DNA of 64,000 bases from Liolophura sinensis (Eukaryota; Mollusca; Polyplacophora; Chitonida; Chitonidae): assembly GCF_032854445.1 (NCBI RefSeq), contig NC_088300.1:78717084-78781083 (forward strand), given 5' to 3'. Positions within the stretch are counted from its first letter, which is position 1, and every line of letters starts with the position of its first letter. The translations under genes were made by a program, and so were the position numbers. Below the pieces are notes generated by a model. It ran no database searches and had not been told where the DNA came from. It saw nothing but the letters and a program-made list of their open reading frames with translations. Shown here piece by piece: positions 1 to 11,248 of the stretch.

Positions 1-270
1 TTACCCTTAGCAGCCTGGTATGGACACCTACCCTTGGCAGTCTGGTATGGACACCTAACCTGGGTAATCTGCTGTGGACACCTAACCTGGGTAATCTGCT
101 GTGGACACCTACCCTTGGCAGCCTGATATGGACACCTACTCTTGGCAGCCTGGTATGGACACCTACCCTTGGTAGTCTGGTATGGACACTTACCCTTGGC
201 AGCTTGGTATGGACACCTACCCTTGGTAGCCTGGTATGGACACCTACCCGTGGTGGTCTGGTATGGAATA
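1..270. repeat. 27-bp minisatellite, left block
   Basis: Tandem units of about 27 bp with the core TATGGACACCTACCCTTGG fill the start of the window. The array probably continues beyond it. The same unit resumes at 2018, on the other side of a dead reverse transcriptase. 27 is a multiple of three, so open frames run through it, but these are a by-product of the repeat. On the minus strand each unit contains CCAAGGGTAGGTGTC, a donor-like string related to the 46-bp array further right. Confidence 0.95.
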
Positions 271-929
271 TAAGCACCATTTCTTACATTCGTATACCAT
301 TCGTAGTTCGTAAAGGGCGTTCCAAGTCGATAATAGCAAGATCCATTTCCAAAACAACGTTTAACACCAGCTCCCAAAGACAAAGGTATGTAAGAAATTA
401 TACAAATAGGAAATAAAGCCGGTAACACACAAGAGAGAAGAGATCATCAGTTTTCAATGATGCCGGGCAGACAATGGATATTCCAGGCATGAATTCCATA
501 TCAAAGTTCAAATTCGTAGTCCATGAATGAGTTCCAGGTCAAATAACAATTAAACGAGGTGTCTCAGTCGCGCTTTGATTGCAACTGTTTATAAAGGCAT
601 CATGCAGATGTAATGAGCATGGCTGCCTTTACGGCCGCTAGCCCCAGGTTAAGCGGTATTAGATACGGTTCGAAAATGACGAGCGTTGCAAACATTAACA
701 GAACAGATTGTGATTCAAACGTAACGGACGGTTATGTCGTTCCGGTTAATATGTAAGGATCTCATGCTACAAGAGGCGGCATCTATGATGTTACACATGA
801 CATGCTGGTCTGTATAAAAGCTGTCTACAAGATCGACGGTTACACTCGGCAACCAGCGCCATCTATGTTGTTAAATACCATGTACTCGACAGATATGTAC
901 ATAAGGATAACAGCGCCGTCTATGTGGTT
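271..929 (-). other. Probable 3' remainder of the Penelope-like element
   Basis: This interval lies between the 27-bp array and the recognisable reverse transcriptase remnant. It contains no repeat of the array and no convincing open frame. Because the array resumes on the far side of the reverse transcriptase, I infer that this is the downstream, non-coding or decayed part of the same inserted element. No GIY-YIG endonuclease motif was recognised. Confidence 0.35.
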
Positions 930-2014
930 GATCGCAATGCAGATCGCCAGCGATTTTGAACGCTCTGTCCATACCTGCCAACGAGAGTGTTATACTCAGT
1001 GGAGTATCCTTCACAAACTAGTTTTTGAACTAACAACTTAGGACGCAGATTAAAGTCATCACAATTTACGCAAGATCTGACAAATGATACAAGGCGAGAT
1101 GTATACACCATATGCAGGGTCCTTTGGTATATTGCTATCCAAATAAGGATAATTTACAATATCAAAATTGAAATTATCCCTTTTGTCGTAAAGGCAGCGT
1201 GAAAGGAGACCTTGTTCGTCTTTGTACAGATGTAGATCCCAATAAGATGTACCATCAGGACTATCTGTTGTCTCCTTTAAATCCAATGAAGGCGGATAGA
1301 TTTCCTTCACCGCTTCAGCAATATGGGGGTTTTTTAACGCCAGTGGATCATTAGTATACCGTTTGGTAAATAAAAAGGATCGAGCTTTGAAGATATTACT
1401 TTTAAGTAATTTCTGCATATAGTCGTATTCATATGAAAACAGGCATAGGTCTGCCAAAAGAGGCGCACAATTGGTACCCATTGGAATACCTATGCACTGT
1501 TGGTAAATGGTATCCCCAATTTCACATAGATGTTATTAATGAGAAATTCAAGTAATTCAATAAACAATGTAACATCCCATGAGTGATAACCTTTATAAAT
1601 AGTAGAACTAAAGAAAGCCTTATTGCTTCTGACGTTTATGTAGCGGTGACCTGTTTTAGTAAATACCGAGACAATTAACGACTATATTCTTTCAATAAGA
1701 TCTTTGTGAGGAATCGTAGTATAGAGAGAAGAGAAGTCCCATGTGGATACGTCTTTGTACGGTGTATGCATATGAGCATCAAGCTCTTGTGTAAGACATT
1801 TGGAGCTGTTAAGAATCCACATGCAGTTGACACCTGAATTTTTCGTTATGGCACAACAATACTTATACCAAAATGACTTTACTTCTTGTAATGCTCTTGT
1901 AGGTAGTGTTGACAAGCGTTTGGTGGTACAACTTCTTAGACCCGGAATAAATCGAGCATCGCATGGGGATTTATGCATTTTAGGAATCCAGTAAAGTTGC
2001 GTTATTTCTACCAC
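930..2014 (-). pseudogene. Decayed Penelope-like reverse transcriptase
   Basis: Minus-strand reading frames give consecutive pieces of one reverse transcriptase. The upstream piece has YWIPKMHKSP and the motif-A-like STWDFSSLYTTIPHKDL. Next comes IGIPMGTNCAPLLADL (finger/palm), then RYTNDPLALKNP where the catalytic YIDD-type motif is expected, then a thumb-like region including DIVNYPYLDSNIP and LLVQKLVCEGY. A TAG stop near 1682, a frameshift near 1490 and another near 1090 break the frame. The catalytic box reads YTND, so it has lost an aspartate. The family assignment (Penelope-like, the type common in marine invertebrates) rests on recognised motif strings and is fairly but not fully certain. 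It sits inside a 27-bp minisatellite, which is cut cleanly on its 5' side at about 2015. Confidence 0.75.
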
Positions 2015-2375
2015 AGCTTACCTTTGGTAGACACGTACCTTTGGTAGTCTGGTATGGACACCTTCCCTTGGCAGCCTGGTATGGACACCTACCCTTGGTA
2101 ACCTGGTATGGACACCTACCTTTGGTAGCCTGGTATGGTCACCTACCTTTGGTAGTCTGGTATGGACACCTACCCTTGGTACTCTGGTATGGACACCTAC
2201 CTTTGGTAGTCTGGTACGGATACCTACCCTTGGTAGTCTGGTATGGATACCTGCCCTTGTTAGCCTGGTATGGACACCTGCCCTTAGTATCCTGGTATGG
2301 ACACCTACCCGTAGTAGCCTGGTATGGACACCCACCCTTGGTAGTCTGGTATGGACACCTACCCTTGGTAGTGTA
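2015..2375. repeat. 27-bp minisatellite, right block
   Basis: About 13 units of the same 27-bp repeat as at 1-270 (TATGGACACCTACCCTTGG core, alternating GGTAGTCTGG and GGTAGCCTGG). Both strands remain open through it (WYGHLPLVV repeats on plus, GVHTRLPRV on minus), which follows from the 27-bp period. The right edge fades at about 2372. Confidence 0.95.
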
Positions 2376-3316
2376 GCTGGAGTTTAGGAAGTGGAAATAA
2401 ATTTAACGTAGGGAAGTTTCATATATTCATGTTTTAATGAATTTTCACGGAAGTTTTGTTAAGATCATTACCTGAAGCTATACTAGTTAATTTACGAAGT
2501 CAATATTTGGAAGTACAGCGTTTATTTATTCTGGTAGGAAATTTTAAACTTAAGCTTATTTGTTTCAAGAACAAGTGATGTTGTTCTTGTTGTATCCGCG
2601 TTCTTACACATTTAATATAATAAGTATTTTTCAGCGATGTAGTAATAATAATGTAGAAATTACGAAATCTTATGTTATTGTCTTATCTGGAAAACCTTTA
2701 CCTTCTATTTTCGTTCTTGATTCACGCAGTAAACTGACATTTATTGTCCTCAGTTCAACCTCGAAATCAGAAGTTTGTGTTGCCGCTATTTTTGTACATT
2801 AATGGCAATTAGAGTGTCCATAGAACCCGCAATGACAGGCTTTTAAAAATCGGACCAGGATTTTCCCACCACGGTTTGAAAAGGAATCGTTTAATACCCT
2901 TATGTGGAAATTTGTTATCCTTTTTAGTAATATGGATAAAAATATGGACTTTTCGGACATTGACATTTACATTTTTGCTTGAAAGTAAAGCCATTATTTT
3001 GGAGTTCTTGGTTGCGGTAAAATACTGCCCTTCTGACCAATCAGTGTCTCCAAATTTGGTCCATTGCTCCGCCCACACCATGTGGAAATCTATAAACAGG
3101 CTGATTTTTCATCGTCTGTAGATGGCCTTGGAATCCGCCAGGAGTTGACACCAAATTGCAGGTAAGCATTCTAAGTAAGTAGCTATTTTATTAAGAGTAA
3201 GAACATTCTTGTGCCGTGAATTGGGAAACAGTACCAGTATTGTGAATAGTTTCAGTTTAAGAATTCAGAGATGACACTTGGTGGGAGCTAGTCCCGAGAA
3301 GCCAGGAATACAGGAA
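2376..3316. other. No recognisable gene
   Basis: AT-rich sequence in which I recognise no protein family. The stretch 2810-3130 is open on both strands and has CCAATCA and CCGCCC strings near 3035-3075, which gives it the look of an old dispersed repeat, but no second copy was found in the window. Confidence 0.4.
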
Positions 3317-3482
3317 TTTTCCAAGTCCCAAAATTCCCACAAGCACCACAGAGACTATATACCAGAATAAATCTCCTGAACTTTGGTACGATAATCTAAG
3401 ACAAGAGTCTCATGACACTTTTCCCAGTCCCAAAATTCCCACAAGCACCACAGAGACTATATACCAGAATAAATCACCTGAA
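3317..3482. repeat. Two-copy direct repeat, ~103-bp spacing
   Basis: A block of about 60 bp beginning CCCAAAATTCCCACAAGCAC occurs at about 3326 and again at about 3429, both ending in CCAGAATAAATC(T/A)CCTGAA with only a few mismatches. It is a simple local tandem duplication with spacer. 3483-3748 holds nothing recognisable. Confidence 0.85.
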
Positions 3483-3748
3483 AATTTCGAATGTCATGTA
3501 CAAGTCATACTGGATAGTTCAGAAAATGTTATGAAATCGGATCCAAATAGAAGCGTCGTATCCGAGTTCAGGGGAAAGAATCCTGATTGGTATATTCATT
3601 CAACAAGCTTTGCTCGCTCGGCACGTTAAATATCAAACGGGATTAAAGTGATTGAATGGTGTCGTACTTCATAGGTACCTCTCTACATGAGTAGACGACA
3701 TCATAAGAAACGAAAGCAAAGAAGACAAATACAATAATTGAACCGCTA

Positions 3749-5221
3749 CAGTAGTCTGGTATGGACACCTGCCTTGGTAGCCTGGTAATCAGACAATTGG
3801 TGGCTTGGTATGGACACCTCAGCATTGTAGTCACACTTACAGTTGGTATCCTTTCATGGACACCTCAGCATTGGAGTGGCACTTACCCTTGGTAACCTTT
3901 ACTGAACACCTCAGCATTGGAGTCACACATTGGAGTGACACTTGCCCTTGGTATCCTTTAATAGACACCTCGGCATTGGAGTCACACTTACCCTTGGTAG
4001 CCTTTAATGGACACCTCAGCATTGGAGTCACACTTACCGTTTGTATCCTTTCATGGACACCTCGGCATTGGAGTCACACTTACCCTCGATAGCCTTTAAT
4101 GAACACCACAGCACTAGAGTCACACTTACCTTTGGTATCCTTTAATACACACCTTAGCACTGGAGTCCCACTTGCCCTTGGTATCCTTTCATGGGCTCCT
4201 CAGCATTGGAGTCACACTTACCCTTGATAGCCTTTAATAGACACCTCAGCATTGGAGTCCCACTTGCCCTTGGTATCCTTTCATGGGCTCCTCAGCACTG
4301 GAGTCACACTTACCCTTTGTATCCTTGAATGGACACCTCAGCATTGGAGTCACACTTACCCTTGGTAGCCTTTAATGGACACCTCAGCATTGGAGTCACA
4401 CTTACCTTTGGTAGCCTTTAATGGGCATCTCAGCATTGGAGTCACACTTACCGTTGGTAACCTTTACTGGACACCTCAGCATTGGAGTCACACTTACCCT
4501 TGGTATCCTTTAATGGACACCTCAGCACTGGAGTCACACTTACACCTTTAATGGATACCTCAGCATTGGAGGCACACACCCTTGGTATCCATTACTTGGC
4601 ACCTTAGCACTGGAGTCACACTTACCGTTTGTATCCTTTAATGGACACCTCGGCATTGGAGTCACACTTACCCTTGGTATCCTTTAATGAACACCTGAGC
4701 ATTGGAGTCACACTTACCCTTGGTATCCTTTAATTGACACCTCAGCACTGGAGTCACACACCCTTGGTATCCTTTATTGGACACCTCAGCATTGGAGTCA
4801 CACTTACCCTTGGTAGCTTTTAATGGACACCTCAGCACTGGAGTCACACTTACCCGTGGTATCCTTTAATGGACACCTCAGCATTTGAGTCACACTTGCC
4901 CTTCGTATCCTTTAATGGACACCTCAGCACTGGAGTCACACTTACCCGTGGTATCCTTTAATGGACACCTCAGCATTTGAGTCACACTTGCCCTTCGTAT
5001 CCTTTAATTGACACCTCAGCATTGGAGTCACACTTACCCTTGGTAGCCTTTAATGGACACCTCAGCACTGGAGTCACACTTACCCGTGGTATCCTTTAAT
5101 GGACACCTCAGCATTTGAGTCACACTTGCCCTTGGTATCCTTTAATTGACACCTCAGCATTGGAGTCACACTTACCCTTGGTAGCCTTTAATGGACACCT
5201 CAGCACTGGAGTCACACTTAC
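3749..5221 (-). repeat. 46-bp minisatellite made of an exon end plus splice donor
   Basis: About 31 units of 46 bp, preceded at 3749-3830 by a few degenerate 27-bp-type units. Read on the minus strand, each unit is a copy of the last ~34 bases of the PAN-gene exon that ends at 5222, followed by its donor GTAAGTGTG and the bases ACTCCA, which match bases already present in the exon. Most units keep GGGTAAGTGTG (seen on plus as CACACTTACCC). The array occupies the start of the intron downstream of that exon. Compared with the 27-bp unit, the 46-bp unit is identical in layout except for a 19-bp segment. Confidence 0.9.
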
Positions 5222-6614
5222 CCGTGGTATCCTTTAATGGACACCTCGGCATTGGAGTTAGACATCAGATCCGTGAAGGAGGAATTCTGTAGCCTATTAT
5301 GAGAGAACCAGTCCTCGTAATTGCTGTTCTCTCCATCAAACCATAACCATACTACTGCGGCCCCGTCCTTCCACAGTGTCAGTCGAACCTGTAAATATAC
5401 CATTTCACGGTAGTATTTTATAGATGTAAACTATTCTACATTACATTTAATCTATTAATTGTCTTTTTTTCATTTACAAACTCCACTCAACAGTGAAAAT
5501 ATTTGTTTGTTCCGTGGTGCAGTTCCAATAAGATATTTATCTCGGCGATGTTTTATTTCTATTCAAATTTTTGTACATAAAAAGTTTTTCATAAAATACA
5601 TCCCCATAAAGATGCTATGGTACATCAAAAGTGTATCTACACGTTACCACATAAATTAGTGTCATTTAATACCAGCTTTATTATAAATGCAATAGCAAAA
5701 TGTGCAATGTGGTACGGTCATGCAGTCTACCTGTTTTATTTTGATATTTGACCAGTATTTAACCAATTCGTGTTTGAAGGTTGAGTTGATCTTGTGGTAC
5801 ATGTCCAGTACTGTGACGTCACATCCGGACACGTAGGTATTGTCCACCCAGGGATCGTACACCTTCAGGCCAGTACCTGCCGAGACGCGGAACACCACCA
5901 ACTCAAATACATCCGCTGAAACAAAGAAAACATCGAAAAATCTAACAATTAAAGCCATCAGTGCAAGCCAGTACAGTGAATACGCTTGTCGAGAGTATAC
6001 ATTTTACTCACAAAGCCTACTGAGGATTTGAGCAATTCTGTGAAGTGAATATTTTCAGCTCAACAGCTGAATTGTGCCTTTGAGGTAATAAACCAGGTAA
6101 TCCGCTTCCCGCGGTCTTAAGTCAGGCAGTTTGTTTGATGCCCGACGACGCGCGGTGGTTTCTCCTATAGACTCATTACGTTTCGTCCTACCTATAAACA
6201 TGTACGCCGTCTCATTTTTATTTTTTACGTCTCATTTATTTTACGTACAGCTTAAGTACCAATGAAATGAAAAAAGAATAAATACGACTTACTTTGAGGT
6301 TTAAGGATGATGTCCATGGGTTGCGATGCTACCCATGGGTCACCGCATATGGATAGTCGCTGGAATGTTACGCATGCAGAACTGGTCGTAATGTACTGTA
6401 CCCCTACGCAATCTGGATACGTCCCGCAACTTGCTACACAATGAAGTTTACTGCGGGCAGTAAAATTACTTATAGTCTCCAATGGTAGCTGATTCGTGTA
6501 ATTCACATGGCTGAACAATATGGAATTAACCATGTCCAAAGTTGACCATACGAGGAAACCACAGATACTCACTGAAGGTGACCACATGTTGCTATGAAAG
6601 ATCCGCACCAGCAA
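5222..6614 (-). CDS. PAN/Apple-domain protein with lectin-like C-terminal domain (partial)
   Basis: Three minus-strand exons join in frame: 6614-6293, 5915-5731 and 5388-5222. All borders are GT-AG (donors GTAAGT, GTAGAC and GTAAGT; acceptors TTTCAG and TTACAG) and the phases fit (1, 0, 2). Exon 1 carries a PAN/Apple-type module with the cysteine pattern around SKLHCVASCGTYPDCVGVQY. Exons 2 and 3 carry a domain with GLKVYDPWVDNTY, VLDMYHKINSTF and WFSHNRLQNSSFTDL. I recall this from many secreted mollusc proteins but cannot name it. The protein is probably secreted, but the N-terminus is uncertain: the ATG at 6614 and one nine codons later (6587) are both possible, and a further 5' exon is not excluded. 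The C-terminal exons are not found, so they lie beyond the repeat-filled intron or outside the window. No function is assigned. Confidence 0.7.
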
Positions 6615-6786
6615 CTAGTCCGCGGGGAGCAGTTATTCTCCAAATCGGTCGCAAACGTGCTCACTGGCAACTAACCATGATATCCGATGAATTCCATTAT
6701 CCCATTAAAGACAAGCATTGGTTATTGGTAATCAATCAGTAACATGACCGACAACTCTAAAGGTTAAATCACCTTTCGCTGCCTAC

Positions 6787-6794
6787 TTTATATA
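6787..6794 (-). promoter_or_regulatory. Possible TATA box for the PAN-domain gene
   Basis: The minus strand reads CTTATATAAAGTAGG here, about 175 bases upstream of the candidate start at 6614. The position and match are compatible with a core promoter. No initiator or transcript evidence is available. Confidence 0.3.
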
Positions 6795-6955
6795 AGTGGC
6801 TGGTTTCTATTTTCGCAAGAATCTATATAATGACCTTTCTGTGTATTGTGAATGCGATTGATCCAAGGACAAGACGATGTCTCAAATGTCTCCTGACAAT
6901 GTAGAAAATAATGGAAATTTACTAATGTTTAGTTTACCAACAGAAATCATTATTA

Positions 6956-7365
6956 TACAAGTTAGTCCATACACCTCAATAGCCAAATCCAGTATCCACC
7001 TCAATAGCCAAATGCAACATCCACCTCAATATCCAAATCCAGCATCCACCTCAATAGCCAAATCCAGCATCCACCTCAATAGCCAAATCCAGCATCCATC
7101 TCAATAGTCAAATCCAGCCTCCATCTCAATAGCCAAATCCAGCATCCATCTCAATAGTCAAATCCAGCCTCCATCTCAATAGCCAAATCCAGCATCCATC
7201 TCAATAGTCAAATCCAGCCTCCATCTCAATAGCCAAATGCAACATCCACCTCAATAGCCAAATCCAGCATCCACCTCAATAACCAAATCCAGCATCCATC
7301 TCAATAGTCAAATCCAGCCTCCATCTCAATAGCCAAATCCAGCATCCATCTCAATATATAATGTT
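6956..7365. repeat. 25-bp minisatellite
   Basis: About 16 units of CTCAATAGCCAAATCCAGCATCCAT type, with alternating AGCC/AGTC and AGCAT/AGCCT variants that make a 50-bp second-order unit over the middle of the array. The period is not a multiple of three and no coding role is suggested. Confidence 0.93.
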
Positions 7366-7747
7366 TGCCTAGTCATATTGAAGCAAAGGCGTATCAATAT
7401 AAACGCAAATTAACTAAAACAATTCAAAGACCTTGCCATGGAAAATGATGATGCTCTTCCAAAAACATTCCTATTGCTCAGATGCGGACAAACCTGTTAA
7501 GAAAATGCGGAGCATCCAAAATGACGGCTAGTAATTATATGGGTACAGGTGAATATGATTCAACATCCAATGGTATCACTTCAAGGAGAATCATTTGTAC
7601 ATCAGTACCAAGACAATATTGCAGAAAACAAATTTATAGCCGTATATTTTGTGTGTGTCGATTTCCCGTACAAAAGACAAATCGTCATAGTTTGAAAGAA
7701 GTATTATTTAATCCTTGTTTATTGTGTTCGACAGTGTGTACATAACA
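7366..7747. other. No recognisable gene
   Basis: Unique sequence between two minisatellites. A plus-strand open frame of 87 codons at 7482-7745 matches no family I know and has no flanking splice or promoter signals that would support it. Confidence 0.4.
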
Positions 7748-8537
7748 TATCGGATACATCTGCATTCTTACCGTTTGGTATATAACATAAACGATACATC
7801 TGATTACCGTTTGGTATATGATATAACAGTTACACCTGATTGCCGTTTGGTATATAACATAACGGATAGATTTGATAACCGTTTCTTATATAAGATAACG
7901 GATACATCTGATTACTGTTTGATATATAACATAACGGATATATCTGATTTCCATTTGGTATATACCATAACGAAGACACCTGATTACCGTTTGTGTATAT
8001 AACATAACGGATACATCTGATTACCGTTTGGTAAAACATAACGGATACATCTGATTACCGTTTGGTATATAACATAACGGATGCTCCTGATTACCATTTC
8101 GTATATATCACAACAGATACACCTGATTACCATTTGCTATATAAAGTAACGGATACACCTGATTATCATCTGGTTTATAAAATAACAGAAACACCTGATT
8201 ATCATTTGGTATATAAAATAACGCGTACACCTGATTACCGTTTGGTATATAACATAACGGATACATCTGATTACTGTTTGATATATAACATAACGGATAC
8301 ATCTGATTACCATTTGGTATATAAAATAACGGATACACCTGATTATCGTTTAGTATGTAACATAACGGATGCACCTGATTATCATTTGGTATATAAAATA
8401 ACGGATACACCTGATTACCATTTGGTATATAGCATAACAGATATACCTGATTACCGTTTGTGTATATAACATAACGGATACATCAGATTACCGTTTGGAA
8501 TATAACATAACCTATGCATCTGATTACCGTTTGGTAT
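7748..8537. repeat. 36-bp minisatellite, open on both strands
   Basis: About 22 units of 36 bp with the core AACGGATACATCTGATTACC followed by GTTTGGTATATAACAT. Because 36 is twelve codons, long open frames appear on plus (YRLVYNITDTSD) and minus (YPLCYIPNGNQM). Small indels near 7990-8035 and 8465 break the frame at equivalent points (GTTTGTGTATATAA), suggesting a second-order duplication of part of the array. I treat the frames as artefacts. Confidence 0.93.
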
Positions 8538-8745
8538 ATTTATTTATTTGATTGGTGTTTTATGCCCCACTCAATAATATTTCACTTATACGACTGCGGC
8601 CAGCATTATTGTGGGAGGAAACCGGGCAGAGTCCGGGGGAAACCCACGACCATTCGCAGCTTGCGGGCTGACCTTCCAACATACGACCGCATTGGTGAGA
8701 GACCCCTGGGTCATTACGCTGCGCTAGCGCGCTAACCAACCACGT
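8538..8745 (-). mobile_element. tRNA-derived SINE, family 1 copy
   Basis: On the minus strand it runs from a tRNA-like head (around TTAGCGCGCTAGCGCAGCGT) through a body with GGTCGTGGGTTTCCCCCGG to a tail ending AAACACCAATCAAATAAATA. About 60 bp of the usual body between head and centre is missing compared with the copy at 41275-41545. The conserved centre and tail resemble SINEs reported from molluscs. Confidence 0.85.
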
Positions 8746-9530
8746 TTGGCTTACAACAATGCTAATTAAAAGAAGTTCTTTCTCGTTTTACATGCTATAT
8801 AATTGTTTGTTTGTCTCTTGGGCTTAACTTTACTTTAAGCAATACTCTGGTCCCATGAAGATGGTGTAGCAGGCCGGTTACAAGGTCGCCATACTTATAT
8901 AGAGCTGTGTCACATGACCACCATGCCGCAGACACCAAACAAGACACTGTCGGACACGTGCCCATCAGTAAAATAGGTAATAATGATTTTACAAATCAAT
9001 CATCTATAAAATGGATGCGTGCTCATAAATACAGTCATCAGACTCCATATCTATTTACTAACTAGATTAACCTCGCTCTATGGTGTCTATTGAACTCGGG
9101 GATAATCACAGGAAATCAATATACTGGATCAACAACAACGATGAGCAAACAGAAACAATATATTGTAGCCGTGAGGACAAGTGATAACCGCTCATGTAGC
9201 TGGTCGATAGATATCAGTGGATAACAGCAATCCAAATGCACAGGAGTGTACTTTAAGTAGGCCCTACTGAACAAGGAGCCGATTGACTCGCGTAAACAGA
9301 AGCGTTTCTAAGCTGATAGAGCAGGAAGACACCACATGGTGGGGACACATTTCAGGAGCATGTTTATCATGTCCTGGTCCTTCAATGAAACAAATAAATA
9401 AACAATAATTTATAATATGCCACACTGAGGTGTACCTGAGGAATTCCCGGTGACATGAATATTGACAAGCTCCGTCATCCAATGAAACGCAGATACACAC
9501 CGGCTGTTGTACGTAGAATATTTATGTAAA
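8746..9530. other. No recognisable gene
   Basis: Unique sequence between a SINE and the 10-bp array. The open frames present are short and match nothing I recognise. Confidence 0.4.
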
Positions 9531-11248
9531 CCGCTGTGACATACAGTGGCATACAGTGACATATAGTGACATACAGTGGCATACAGGGAAATACAGTGAT
9601 ATACAGTGGCATACAGTGAAATACAGTGGCATACAGTGACATACAGTGATATACAGTGACATACAGTAAGATACAGTGGCATAGAATGACCTACAGTGAC
9701 ATACAGTGGCATACAGTGACATACAGTGGCATAGAATGACCTACAGTGACATATAGTGTAGTGACATACAATGGCGTACAGTGGCATACAGTGACATACA
9801 GTGGCATACAGTGACATACAGTGGCATACAGTGAAATACAGTGACATATAGTGTAGTGACATACAATGGCATACAGTGGCATACAGTGACATACAGTGGC
9901 ATACAGTGGCATACAATGAAATACAGTGGCATACAGTGATATACAGTGACATACAGTGGCATACAGTGGCATACAGTGACATACAGTGACATAGAATGAC
10001 CTACAGTGACATATAGTGTAGTGACATACAATGGCATACAGTGGCATACAGTGACATACAGTGACATACAGTTGCACAGAATGACCTACAGTGACATATA
10101 GTGACATACAATGGTATACAGTGGCATACAGTGACATACAGTGGCATACAGTGGCATACAATGGCATACAGTGACATACAGTGACATAGAATGACCTACA
10201 GTGACATATAGTGTAGTGACATACAATGGCATACAGTGGCATACAGTGACATACAGTGACATACAGTTGCACAGAATGACCTACAGTGACATATAGTGAC
10301 ATACAATGGCATACAGTGGCATAGAATGACATACAGTGACATACAGTTGCATACAGTGGCATGCAATGACATACAGTGACATACAGTGGCATACAGTGAA
10401 ATACAGTGGCATAGAATGACCTACAATGACATATAGTGTAGTGACATACAATGGCATACAGTGACATACAGTGGCATAGAATGACCTACAGTGACATATA
10501 GTGTAGTGACATACAGTGGCATACAGTGGCGTACAGTGACATACAGTGGCATACAATGAAATCCAGTGGCATACAGTGATATACAGTGACATACAGTGGC
10601 ATACAGTGGCATACAGTGACATACAGTGGCATAGAATGAAATACAGTGTCATACAGTGATATACAGTGACATACAGTGGCATACAGTGGCATAGAATGAC
10701 CTACAGTGACATGTAGTGACATACAATGGTATATAGTGGCATAGAATGACCTACAGTGACATATAGTGTAGTGACATACAATGGCATACAGTGGCATACA
10801 GTGACATACAGTGACATACAGTTGCACAGAATGACCTACAGTGACATATGGTGACATACAATGGCATACAGTGGCATAGAATGACATACAGTGACATACA
10901 GTGGCATACAGTGGCATACAGTGACATACAGTGGCATACAGCGGCATGCAATGACATACAGTGACATACAGTGGCATACAGTGAAATACAGTGGCACAGA
11001 ATGACCTACAATGACATATAGTGTAGTGACATACAATGGCATACAGTGACATACAGTGACATAGAATGACCTACAGTGACATATAGTGTAGTGGCATACA
11101 GTGGCATACAGTGACATACAGTGGCATAGAATGACCTACAGTGACATATAGTGACATACAGTGACATACAGTGGCATAGAATGACCTACAGTGACATATA
11201 GTGACATACAGTGACATACAGTGGCATACAGTGACATACAGTGGCATC
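9531..11248. repeat. 10-bp satellite-like array, 1.7 kb
   Basis: About 170 units of a 10-mer alternating GTGACATACA and GTGGCATACA, with interspersed variants (ATAGAATGAC, CTACAGTGAC, ATATAGTGTA). The variants recur in irregular larger blocks of roughly 200-260 bp (for example at 9731, 9992, 10188, 10412 and 10742). Since 10 is not a multiple of three, all three minus frames give the same decapeptide (MSLYATVCHC type), which explains several long overlapping open frames of up to 258 codons. None is likely to be a gene. Confidence 0.97.

Noticed and set aside
1-5221. CRISPR-like direct repeats
   Set aside because: Units are head-to-tail without unique spacers, and the surroundings are clearly eukaryotic.
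7715-8469. Repeat protein with a 12-residue unit in the 36-bp array
   Set aside because: Both strands are equally open because the period is 36 bp, and indels break the frame in the middle and at the end. No flanking exon or signal was found.
9410-11117. Long overlapping minus-strand open frames (up to 258 codons) with SLYATVCHC repeats
   Set aside because: They are the three frame readings of a 10-bp satellite. All frames give the same decapeptide and there is no start context, splice signal or conserved domain.
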